A stretch of DNA of 26,739 bases from a bacterium (lineage in GTDB: Bacteria > Patescibacteriota > Microgenomatia > Levybacterales > UBA12049): NCBI GenBank assembly GCA_021784535.1, contig JAJYHW010000089.1, forward strand, positions 1-26,739. The letters are read 5' to 3'. The notes under the pieces were generated by a model that was not told the DNA's origin, searched no databases, and worked only from the letters and a program-made list of their open reading frames with translations. A program made the position numbers and the translations under genes. Numbering within the stretch: the first letter of the stretch is position 1; each line of letters opens with the position of its first letter. This document shows, piece after piece, positions 6,722 to 13,553 of the stretch.

Positions 6722-7936
6722 TTACTTTCGAAACACCTTCTTTACTTCCTCAATCCCCTCACATAGCCTATCAATATCACTCTTTGTGTTATAAAAATAA
6801 AAAGAGGCTCGTACTGTTCCGGCAACATTCAAAACATCCATAAGCGGCTGTGCGCAATGATGTCCCGCTCTTACTGCGATATGATTTCTATTCAACACTT
6901 CAGCGATATCATGCGGATGCACTTTTTCTATGGCAAAAGAAAAAATTCCAAGACGACTGCTTATGTCTCTATGCCCAAACAATACTATGTCTTTATTCTG
7001 CGCAAATTTTTCAATTACATACTCTATTAGTTCCTGCTCATGTCGCCGGATAGTTTCGAAACCAATTTTTTGCAAATACTCAATTGCCGCTCCAAGTCCA
7101 ATTACTCCTTCCAGATTTTGCGTTCCTCCTTCAAATTTATCAGGAGCATCTGCCCATGTCACATTTTCTTTGGTAACTTTTCGTATCATGCCGCCACCAA
7201 AAACAAGCGGATCCATATTTTCTAATAATTCCTCTCTTGCATACAAAACACCAACGCCGGTTGGTCCAAGCATTTTGTGCGCGGAAAACGCTAAAAAATC
7301 ACAATCGATTTTTGAAACATCGATTTGTATGTGCGGGACTGACTGTGCGGCGTCAATGCAGATTTTCATCTCTGGATTTAATTTTTTAAAATAGGAAATA
7401 ATCTCTTCAAGAGAATTTATCGTTCCCAAAACATTTGAGACATGAGTAAAAGAAAGCAATTTTATTTTTTTTGTCATTGCGAGTGGAAGCGAAGCAATTT
7501 TTTTATAATCTAAATTATATTCTTTATTTACCGACAAATAATACAATTCGATGCCGATTTCTTTCTTTAATTGCTGCCATGGCACAATATTGGCATGATG
7601 TTCCATTTCTGAAAGAACAACAATATCTCCTTTTTTCAAATGTTTTTTTGCCCATCCAAAAGCAACAAGATTGAGAGATTCTGTCGTTTTGCTGGTAAAG
7701 ATAATTTCTGAAGATCTCTTTGCGCCGATAAAATCAGCTACTTTTTTTCTGACTTCTTCAAACAAACCCGTTGCGTGCTGACTCAAATCATAAATACCGC
7801 GATGAATATTGGCATTATATGTTGTATAAAACTCTGAAACCGCGCTGATTACCGCTTGCGGCTTTTGGCTTGTTGCAGCAGAATCGAGATAGACTAATTC
7901 TGGATAATTTGTAAAAATAGGAAAATCTTTTTTCAT
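6722..7936 (-). CDS. sufS: Cysteine desulfurase, group II
   Basis: PLP enzyme that removes sulfur from cysteine and passes it as persulfide to SufU for Fe-S assembly. Its 404 residues contain the PLP lysine Lys221 (SAHKMLGPTG), the His pair of EHHANIVPW (112-120), the aspartate of CIDAAQS (193-199), and the catalytic Cys361 in RAGHHCAQP, typical of SufS/CsdA-type enzymes. Residues 147-155 read IASLPLAMT, which is absent from this position in the SufS family as I know it. The nucleotides that encode them are a 26-bp repeat of the GTCATTGCGAG...GAAGCAAT type, so a dispersed repeat appears to have entered the gene without breaking the frame. It lies in a surface turn before the LLSFTHVSNVLG strand, so activity is probably kept. 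No Shine-Dalgarno is visible. Confidence 0.94.
   Translation of the reverse strand: MKKDFPIFTNYPELVYLDSAATSQKPQAVISAVSEFYTTYNANIHRGIYDLSQHATGLFEEVRKKVADFIGAKRSSEIIFTSKTTESLNLVAFGWAKKHLKKGDIVVLSEMEHHANIVPWQQLKKEIGIELYYLSVNKEYNLDYKKIASLPLAMTKKIKLLSFTHVSNVLGTINSLEEIISYFKKLNPEMKICIDAAQSVPHIQIDVSKIDCDFLAFSAHKMLGPTGVGVLYAREELLENMDPLVFGGGMIRKVTKENVTWADAPDKFEGGTQNLEGVIGLGAAIEYLQKIGFETIRRHEQELIEYVIEKFAQNKDIVLFGHRDISSRLGIFSFAIEKVHPHDIAEVLNRNHIAVRAGHHCAQPLMDVLNVAGTVRASFYFYNTKSDIDRLCEGIEEVKKVFRK
7473..7498. repeat. REP/MITE-like repeat fragment inside sufS
   Basis: The 26 bp start GTCATTGCGAG and end GAAGCGAAGCAAT, the form of a dispersed bacterial repeat seen in many genomes. In the sufS frame it encodes IASLPLAMT. 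Related but distinct palindromic repeats occur at 8571-8683, 13108-13160 and 16636-16738. Confidence 0.6.
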
Positions 7937-8000
7937 AAAGTCAAATATCTCATACCCAATTTCTAATAAAATGGCTCATAAAAATATAAAAATTTACTAA

Positions 8001-8561
8001 TTAATTTTTTAAAAATTTCTGCGCTACTTTATCGTTCATCTCTTTTGGGAACTCTTTTAACATACTCTCTAAAAAACCTTCAACGATTAATTCCTTTGCT
8101 TTTCCTTCCGGCAAACCCCGTGACATCAAATAAAATAATTCCAAGTCGTTAATCCGTCCGACTGTTGCAGCATGCCCTGCTTTTATATCGTTTTCCAAAA
8201 TCTCTAGATTTGGAACAGCAATCCCCCGCGATTTTTCTGAGAGCAATAATAAATGTGCCCCAAGCCACGCACTGGTTCCTTTTGCACCTTTTTCAATTTT
8301 AATCAATCCATCAAAAAAAACACTCGACGCATCTGCTAACGCACTCTTGATGATTACATTGCTGGTTGTATTTTCTGCTCTATGTGTAACAGTAATTTTT
8401 AATTTTAACCCTTGATTTTCATTTCCCAATAATAATCCAAGAAACGTAACTGATGCGCCTTTTCCTTGTAATAAAATGGTATATACAAGCTCTGTTTCTT
8501 CTCCTGTCCATAATACAGGCAACACCAACTGCTCATTTTCTTTCACAATAATCTCGTTCAT
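8001..8561 (-). CDS. sufD: Short SufD-like Fe-S assembly protein
   Basis: A 186-residue member of the SufB/SufD family, less than half the usual SufD length of about 420. It holds the C-terminal part of the beta-helix core and the helical tail. KAGHAATVGRIND contains the histidine that corresponds to the conserved functional His of SufD, and ELFYLMSRGLPEGKAKELIVEGF is nearly the same as the SufB tail encoded next door. The N-terminal half is missing but the frame opens with a normal ATG and there are no remnants upstream; the gap to sufB is filled by a REP-like element. It may pair with SufB in a reduced SufBCD complex. A truncation caused by the repeat insertion is an alternative. The family is clear, the partner role inferred. 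Confidence 0.82.
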   Translation of the reverse strand: MNEIIVKENEQLVLPVLWTGEETELVYTILLQGKGASVTFLGLLLGNENQGLKLKITVTHRAENTTSNVIIKSALADASSVFFDGLIKIEKGAKGTSAWLGAHLLLLSEKSRGIAVPNLEILENDIKAGHAATVGRINDLELFYLMSRGLPEGKAKELIVEGFLESMLKEFPKEMNDKVAQKFLKN

Positions 8562-8570
8562 ATTTTATTA

Positions 8571-8683
8571 TTGTCATCCTGAACGACCATCGAGAGTCGA
8601 AGGATCTCTTTCCACTAAGTCACATCGTGGCATGAGATTCCTCGACTGCGTTCTGCAATGCAGAACTTCGCTCAAAATGACAA
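8571..8683. repeat. REP/MITE-like palindromic repeat between sufB and sufD
   Basis: The element starts TTGTCATCCTGAACGA and ends TTCGCTCAAAATGACAA, with internal TCGAAGGATCT and AGATTCCTCGACT. The termini are inverted copies of one another. It fills nearly all of the 125-bp sufB-sufD gap. The copy at 16636-16738 has the same termini and the same two internal blocks in the same order, so they are one family. In RNA it would form a long hairpin. Confidence 0.8.
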
Positions 8684-8686
8684 AGA

Positions 8687-10084
8687 TTATCCTACTGCTC
8701 CTTCCATAGAAAGAGTAATTAACCGATTTAATTCAACGGCATATTCCAGTGGTAATTCTTTTACAATCGGCTCAATAAATCCATTCACAATAAGAGATGT
8801 TGCCTGTGCTTCTGATAATCCTCGAGACATCAAGTAAAACAATTGCTGTTCCCCTATTTTACTCACCGCTGCTTCATGTCCGAGTGTCACATTTTCTTCA
8901 TTGATAATATTTACCGGATACGTATCGGACCGCGATAATTCATCAAGAAGTAAGGCATCACACCGGACAAATGATTTACTGCCTTTTGCACCGTTGATAA
9001 TTTTTACCATTCCACGATAACTACATCGTCCACCGTGAAGACTGACTGATTTTGAAGTGACTGTGCTTGTTGTGTAAGGTGCAAAATGAAATGCTTTTCC
9101 TCCTGCATCCTGATGCTGTCCGGATCCGGCAAGTGCTAATGACAAAATCTCTCCTTTTGCCCCTTTCCCGTTAAGATAAACAGAAGGATATTTCATCGTT
9201 TTTTTTGATCCCAAATTACCATCAATCCATTCACCAAATCCCTCCTCATCAACATGCATTCTTTTCGTAACTAAATTATAAACGTTGTTTGACCAATTCT
9301 GAATCGTCGTGTATCTAACCCGAGCACCTTTTTTCACAATAATTTCAACAACCGCGGCATGCAGGGACTCCTTTGAATAAATTGGAGCACTGCAGCCCTC
9401 GACATAATGTACATAACTGCCTTCATCGGCAATAATGAGTGTGCGCTCAAACTGCCCCATATTGGCAGCATTAATACGGAAATACGCCTGCAGCGGAATT
9501 GTTACATGAACTCCCTTGGGAACGTAAATAAACGAGCCTCCCGACCAGACAGCAGAATTAAGAGCCGCAAATTTGTTATCAGCCGCGGGGATAACAGTTC
9601 CGAAATAATCGCGAAATAGATCAGGATATTTTTTAAGTGCCGTGTCGGTATCAACAAAAATAACTCCCTTATCTTCCCACTGTTTCTTCAAATTATGATA
9701 AATCACTTCCGAATCATACTGTGCACCGACTCCGGCAAGAAATTTTTTCTCAGCTTCAGGAATACCGATCCTGTCATAAGTGTCTCGGATATCAATTGGA
9801 ACATCTTCCCATTTACCGAACTTTCGATCTGAAGGATTTATATAGTAGTACATCGTATCAAAATCGATACCTGAAAGATCAGCTCCCCACGGCGGCATCA
9901 TTTTCTGCTCAAAAATCATAAGCGCCTGCAGTCTGAAATTTCGCATCCAATCCGGTTCTTTTTTATAATAGGAAATCGCTTCAACCACTCCGCGATTTAA
10001 TCCGCGAGGCGTTTTGAACACTGATGACTCCGGTTTGTGGAAACCAAATTGATAGGAATCTTTGATAATGGGTTGTTTATTCAT
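8687..10084 (-). CDS. sufB: Fe-S cluster assembly scaffold SufB
   Basis: Core beta-helix subunit of the SufBCD scaffold on which Fe-S clusters are assembled. At 465 residues it is standard length. It retains Cys231 in VEGCSAP (the persulfide-receiving cysteine in characterised SufB), Cys375 in FVRCDALLLD, and His403-Glu404 in LGHEAAVSKIGEQQLFYLMS. FRINAANMGQFERTLI (202-217) is also a family hallmark. No Shine-Dalgarno is visible before ATG 10084; the upstream gap is an AT-rich inverted repeat. Transcribed after sufC and before the short sufD. It should supply clusters for the Fe-S dehydratases LeuCD and IlvD encoded in this window. Confidence 0.96.
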   Translation of the reverse strand: MNKQPIIKDSYQFGFHKPESSVFKTPRGLNRGVVEAISYYKKEPDWMRNFRLQALMIFEQKMMPPWGADLSGIDFDTMYYYINPSDRKFGKWEDVPIDIRDTYDRIGIPEAEKKFLAGVGAQYDSEVIYHNLKKQWEDKGVIFVDTDTALKKYPDLFRDYFGTVIPAADNKFAALNSAVWSGGSFIYVPKGVHVTIPLQAYFRINAANMGQFERTLIIADEGSYVHYVEGCSAPIYSKESLHAAVVEIIVKKGARVRYTTIQNWSNNVYNLVTKRMHVDEEGFGEWIDGNLGSKKTMKYPSVYLNGKGAKGEILSLALAGSGQHQDAGGKAFHFAPYTTSTVTSKSVSLHGGRCSYRGMVKIINGAKGSKSFVRCDALLLDELSRSDTYPVNIINEENVTLGHEAAVSKIGEQQLFYLMSRGLSEAQATSLIVNGFIEPIVKELPLEYAVELNRLITLSMEGAVG

Positions 10085-10090
10085 AATTTT

Positions 10091-10179
10091 TAATTTTCAT
10101 TACCTATTCAAAGTCTCAATTTTCAAACTTGAAACATTGAATCATTGCAATTTGATTAAAAATAGTAAATTGAAAATTA
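10091..10179. repeat. AT-rich inverted repeat between sufC and sufB
   Basis: Outer arms TAATTTTCA (10091-10099) and TGAAAATTA (10171-10179) are perfect inverses. Inside is a second palindrome, TCAATTTTCAA (10116-10126) against TTGAAACATTGA (10129-10140), complementary except for one bulged C. The sufC stop follows directly. Confidence 0.65.
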
Positions 10180-10935
10180 TTAAAGATATTGTTCATAACC
10201 TGTCTCTTCAACCTCCTTTGCGAGATTTTCATCGCCTGATTTGACGATCTTGCCTTTGACCACAATATGAACAAAATGCGGCTTAATATAATGCAAAATC
10301 CGCTGATAATGCGTTATCAACAATAAACCAAACGGGTAATCCAAACTTTGAATCACGTCGCCGATATATCGCAGTGCGTCCACATCAAGTCCCGAATCCG
10401 GCTCATCAAGAATCGCAAAGTCCGGTCTGAGCATTGCCAATTGCAAAATCTCAGCTTTTTTCTTTTCGCCGCCGGAAAAGCCCTGATTAAGAAAGCGCTT
10501 AACTACCTCTTCTGAAAAACCCAAGCTCTTGGCAATTGGCTCCACTTGATTACGAAACGCAATTGGAGATACCTTTTTCTTGACTCTAGTCCCTAGCGTC
10601 AAATCTCTTTGCTCATTTATTGCCATTCTCAAAAAGTTACCAAAATTTACGCCGGCAATTTCTACCGGATATTGAAAACCAAGAAACAAACCTTGCTTTG
10701 CTCGCTGATCAGGTGTCATCATTGTAATATTCTTCCCGTTCAACCGGATCACCCCTTTTGTAATAACATAATCAGGATGCCCCATCAAAACCTGCGCGAA
10801 TGTTGATTTCCCTCCGCCGTTTGGCCCCATAATCGCGTGAATTTCTCCTTTTTTAATCGTCAACGAGATACCTTGAAGGATCTCTTTTCCCTCTTTCGTC
10901 CCGGCATGTAAATTGGTAATTACTAATGTATCCAT
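10180..10935 (-). CDS. sufC: Fe-S assembly ATPase SufC
   Basis: ABC-type ATPase of the SufBCD scaffold, soluble and not a transporter. Its 251 residues show Walker A GPNGGGKST (37-45), the Q-loop in GFQYP (86-90), the signature FSGGEKKKAEI (153-163), Walker B and D-loop FAILDEPDSGLD (173-184), and the switch histidine His209. The KKK after the signature and the DEPDSGLD form are characteristic of SufC. It is first of the suf genes proper, following DUF1858 and FTR1 in the same direction. Palindromic AT-rich elements lie on both sides of it (10091-10179 and 10944-11027). No Shine-Dalgarno is obvious. Confidence 0.96.
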   Translation of the reverse strand: MDTLVITNLHAGTKEGKEILQGISLTIKKGEIHAIMGPNGGGKSTFAQVLMGHPDYVITKGVIRLNGKNITMMTPDQRAKQGLFLGFQYPVEIAGVNFGNFLRMAINEQRDLTLGTRVKKKVSPIAFRNQVEPIAKSLGFSEEVVKRFLNQGFSGGEKKKAEILQLAMLRPDFAILDEPDSGLDVDALRYIGDVIQSLDYPFGLLLITHYQRILHYIKPHFVHIVVKGKIVKSGDENLAKEVEETGYEQYL

Positions 10936-10943
10936 AAAATCTT

Positions 10944-11027
10944 AAATGTCAAAAATCAAATCTCAAAATGATAATTCACATCTCAAATCTTTAAAGATTT
11001 TATTTTTAAGATGTAGATTTGACATTT
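10944..11027. repeat. AT-rich inverted repeat upstream of sufC, running into the DUF1858 gene
   Basis: Arms AAATGTCAAA (10944-10953) and TTTGACATTT (11018-11027) are perfect inverses, and the centre contains the 16-bp palindrome AAATCTTTAAAGATTT (10985-11000). The right arm lies within the last codons of the DUF1858 gene, whose polar C-terminal tail is therefore repeat-encoded. Confidence 0.65.
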
Positions 11028-11275
11028 GAGTTTTGCGATTTGAGTTCCTTTCTCCACTCCTTATCCAATTGCTCATTAATCTCATCAATCATATCGTTCA
11101 CTTCCTCATCCGTCATATTGTGCATTTGCGCTCCTGTTTCAATAGTATCGAATTCATTTGCAAAACAGTTGACGCAATGCAATCCGTATTCAGCTAATAA
11201 CTCTCCGGCGCGAGGACACTCATCAATAACTGTTTTTAATGGATCAAATCTTGTGATGACGTAAGATCCTGCCAT
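11006..11275 (-). CDS. DUF1858 / redox-disulfide (CxxC) small protein
   Basis: An 89-residue soluble protein matching the DUF1858 family (also described as hybrid-cluster-protein-associated redox disulfide domain). Residues 18-40 hold DEC, then LLAEYGLHCVNCFAN with Cys34 and Cys37 as a CxxC, plus Cys20. The helical segment NMTDEEVNDMIDEINEQLD is typical of the family. The last dozen residues are polar and come from an inverted repeat. It begins one nucleotide after the FTR1 stop and is followed by sufC, so it is very likely co-expressed with iron uptake and Fe-S assembly. A role in sulfur or electron handling for the SUF system is a reasonable inference from context and cysteines, not shown by sequence. 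Confidence 0.75.
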   Translation of the reverse strand: MAGSYVITRFDPLKTVIDECPRAGELLAEYGLHCVNCFANEFDTIETGAQMHNMTDEEVNDMIDEINEQLDKEWRKELKSQNSNVKSTS

Positions 11276-11276
11276 A

Positions 11277-12116
11277 TCACTTACTTTCTTTCGGTTGTAA
11301 TAAAATATTGCCCTTTTGCAAAAAGATTACATACATCGCGCCGATATAGAACAGCATAACGACCAGACGCGCAGCGCTAAAATGCACATCAACTCCCAAA
11401 AAATTCTGCAATAATGTACCCGCAAAGCTATTCTCTCCGGGAAGAAAACGCAAATGAAACGATCCTATATTTGATAATGAAAAAGCAAAATATGTGTGTA
11501 AAAATTTTGTCATACCCATCTGGAACAATGAAGCTCCCAATAAAATAATCATATATTCCGTTGCTTTATATATTTTCCCGACAGAAAATTTTGAATACGC
11601 AAAATAGGTCAAAGAGCCAATCATTACAGCACCCGCAAAACCAAGCAATAAACCAATCACATCCTGAAGAAATACAGAAAACAGTGTAACGCTCATGCTG
11701 AACAATGCTATCTCAAGTCCTTCACGAAAAATGAGAAAGGTTATGGTAAAAAACAAACTTACATCAAACATATCTTGTTTAATATTCTGCTGTACTTTCG
11801 CGAGTGATTCTTTCTTGTTTTGATTCATCCGTTTATGAAGTGAAAAAACGACATAAACCAGAAATAAACCTGAAAAAATCTGTAAATAGCTTTCAATCGC
11901 GTCGATATGGTATCCGGTTGTCACGTTTCGCATATGTGCGGCAAAAAAGAAAACGCCGATATTTACCGCAATCGCAAGGCTTAAGCCGATAATGGCAGCA
12001 AGATAAATCTCCATCTCTTTTTTAAGTGCAAGTTTTCTTGATACGCCCAAAAAAATGCCGATAATGAGGAAAGCCTCTAAAAACTCTCTAAAGCCGATAA
12101 CTGCTGTAGTAAACAT
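11277..12116 (-). CDS. FTR1/EfeU-type high-affinity iron permease
   Basis: A membrane protein of 279 residues with about seven helices. It carries the two REXXE iron-binding motifs of the OFeT family: REFLE at 10-14 in the first helix and REGLE at 131-135 in the fourth. An N-terminal methionine directly before the first helix suits a membrane start. Iron supplied here would feed the SUF system downstream. No EfeO or EfeB partner, multicopper oxidase or periplasmic domain is encoded nearby. It follows ilvE by 48 nt of A+T-rich sequence in which I find no convincing promoter, so it may be read from the ilv transcript. Confidence 0.9.
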   Translation of the reverse strand: MFTTAVIGFREFLEAFLIIGIFLGVSRKLALKKEMEIYLAAIIGLSLAIAVNIGVFFFAAHMRNVTTGYHIDAIESYLQIFSGLFLVYVVFSLHKRMNQNKKESLAKVQQNIKQDMFDVSLFFTITFLIFREGLEIALFSMSVTLFSVFLQDVIGLLLGFAGAVMIGSLTYFAYSKFSVGKIYKATEYMIILLGASLFQMGMTKFLHTYFAFSLSNIGSFHLRFLPGENSFAGTLLQNFLGVDVHFSAARLVVMLFYIGAMYVIFLQKGNILLQPKESK

Positions 12117-12164
12117 AACATATAACTCAAAAATAAAAACTAAAATCGCAAAACTAAAAATAAA

Positions 12165-13103
12165 TTAAACTTTTATCTTCGTGCGCCATTCTTCGTATTG
12201 CTTATCTTCTCCCTTAACGATTCTAAAAAACGTTTCTCTCAGCTTATCAGTAACAGGACCGATTTTGCCACTTCCAATGTGTCTTTTGTCAATCTGTTCA
12301 ACCCAAGCAATTTGACATCCGGTACCTGTCAAAAATACTTCGTCTGCAATGTAAAGTTCGCTCCGTTCAATCGGCCGCTCAATTGTCTGAATTCCTATGT
12401 CTTGTGCAAGCTGCAAAACTGATCTTCTGGTGATTCCTTCAAGAATTCCTTCTGATAAATCCGGAGTAATCAATGTGCCATTACGGACAATAAAAAGATT
12501 TTCTGCAGACCCTTCAGCAACGCGTCCGAATTTATTGAGCATAATTGCTTCATCAAATCCTCCATCAGCCGCTTCTTTGCGAGCAAGAGAAGAATTAATA
12601 TATCCTCCGGATACTTTCGCACGTGAAGGAATTGCATTGTCGCTTATTCGCTGCCAACTTGAAACAAGTAAGGATAAACCTTTATCAAGCGGCATATATT
12701 CTTCAAGCGGAATCATATAGATAGCAAAAGAAAGTGTTGTATTGGCAAGATTGGGGCCAATCTCTGTATTGCCGACATAGGCGAACGGACGAAAATATGT
12801 ATTGGCTTTCGGTTTATTTTTCTTAACCAAATCAATAAGATTTTTTTTCAATTCTGTATGAGAATAAGGAAATTTACATCCTAATATTTTTGCTGAACCA
12901 AGAAAACGATAAAAATGATCATCAAGACGAAAAATATATAAACTTTTTTGTTTTTCCGAATAATACCCCCGTATGCCGGCAAAATAACCGGTACCATACT
13001 GAAATCCATTGGTCATAATGGAAATTTTTGCTTTCTCAATCGGGACAATTTTCCCCTGAAAAAACGCATATGGAAATACATCTGTTTTCATAATTTTTAA
13101 CAT
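12165..13103 (-). CDS. ilvE: Branched-chain amino acid aminotransferase (PLP fold type IV)
   Basis: Transfers the amino group from glutamate to the 2-oxo acids of Leu, Ile and Val, the last step for all three. The 312-residue sequence shows the class IV pattern: GFQYGTGYFAGIRGY near the N terminus, PLP lysine Lys163 in RAKVSGGYINSSLARKEA, and EGSAENLFIV (197-206) with the conserved glutamate, followed by LTGTGCQIAWV. Start choice is uncertain: ATG 13103 has AAGGG a few bases upstream, contributed by the REP-like repeat; an in-frame ATG four codons later (13091) is an alternative. D-amino-acid aminotransferase or 4-amino-4-deoxychorismate lyase share the fold, but the ilv context favours IlvE. 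Confidence 0.92.
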   Translation of the reverse strand: MLKIMKTDVFPYAFFQGKIVPIEKAKISIMTNGFQYGTGYFAGIRGYYSEKQKSLYIFRLDDHFYRFLGSAKILGCKFPYSHTELKKNLIDLVKKNKPKANTYFRPFAYVGNTEIGPNLANTTLSFAIYMIPLEEYMPLDKGLSLLVSSWQRISDNAIPSRAKVSGGYINSSLARKEAADGGFDEAIMLNKFGRVAEGSAENLFIVRNGTLITPDLSEGILEGITRRSVLQLAQDIGIQTIERPIERSELYIADEVFLTGTGCQIAWVEQIDKRHIGSGKIGPVTDKLRETFFRIVKGEDKQYEEWRTKIKV

Positions 13104-13107
13104 CTAA

Positions 13108-13160
13108 GCCCTTCGACTCCGCTCAGGGAAAAACTTTTTTGGGTGAGCCTGTCGAACCCT
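13108..13160. repeat. REP-like hairpin between ridA and ilvE
   Basis: CCCTTCGACTCCGCTCAGGG and GGGTGAGCCTGTCGAACCC face each other around an A/T spacer. TTCGAC (13112-13117) pairs with GTCGAA (13151-13156) and GCTCA (13121-13125) with TGAGC (13144-13148). This is the widespread CTTCGAC...GCTCAGGG type and differs from the GTCATTCTGAG type at 8571 and 16636. Confidence 0.75.
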
Positions 13161-13172
13161 AAAAACAATAAA

Positions 13173-13553
13173 CTAATCTTTTAAAATTTCCGCCACTACC
13201 TCAATTTCGATCAACGCGTCTTTTGGCAGATGAGAGACAGCAAATGCCGCGCGGGCTGGTTTGTGTTTTGAAAAATACTGTCCATAAATTTCGTTCATTG
13301 TAACGTAATCTTTTATATCTGCTAAATACACTGTTGTCTTCACAACTTGTTCCAGACTCGACCCGTTTGCTTGTAAAACTTCAGATAAATTTTTCAAAAC
13401 TTGCCGTGTCTGATCTTCTATGCCATCAACTAATTCATTGGTCTTCGGATCAATACCTATTTGTCCGGAACAAAAAACCAAACCATTACTCACGATTGCT
13501 TGTGAATACGGTCCTACTGCTTTTGGTGCTTTATCTGTAAGAATATATTTCAT
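13173..13553 (-). CDS. ridA: RidA/YjgF enamine-imine deaminase
   Basis: Hydrolyses reactive enamine/imine products such as 2-aminoacrylate made by PLP dehydratases like IlvA, protecting PLP enzymes including IlvE. At 126 residues it is the standard size. GPYSQAI (14-20), FCSGQIG (27-33), the conserved Arg101 in PARAAFAV, and the IEIEVVAE segment (115-122) match the active-site pattern. It starts within the ilvD stop region (TAATG, one shared nucleotide), so the two are translationally coupled. Its place between ilvD and ilvE fits a guard role for this pathway. Confidence 0.94.
   Translation of the reverse strand: MKYILTDKAPKAVGPYSQAIVSNGLVFCSGQIGIDPKTNELVDGIEDQTRQVLKNLSEVLQANGSSLEQVVKTTVYLADIKDYVTMNEIYGQYFSKHKPARAAFAVSHLPKDALIEIEVVAEILKD

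Noticed and set aside
7473..7498. Frameshift or pseudogene in sufS at the repeat
   Set aside because: The frame is intact on both sides and all catalytic residues are present.
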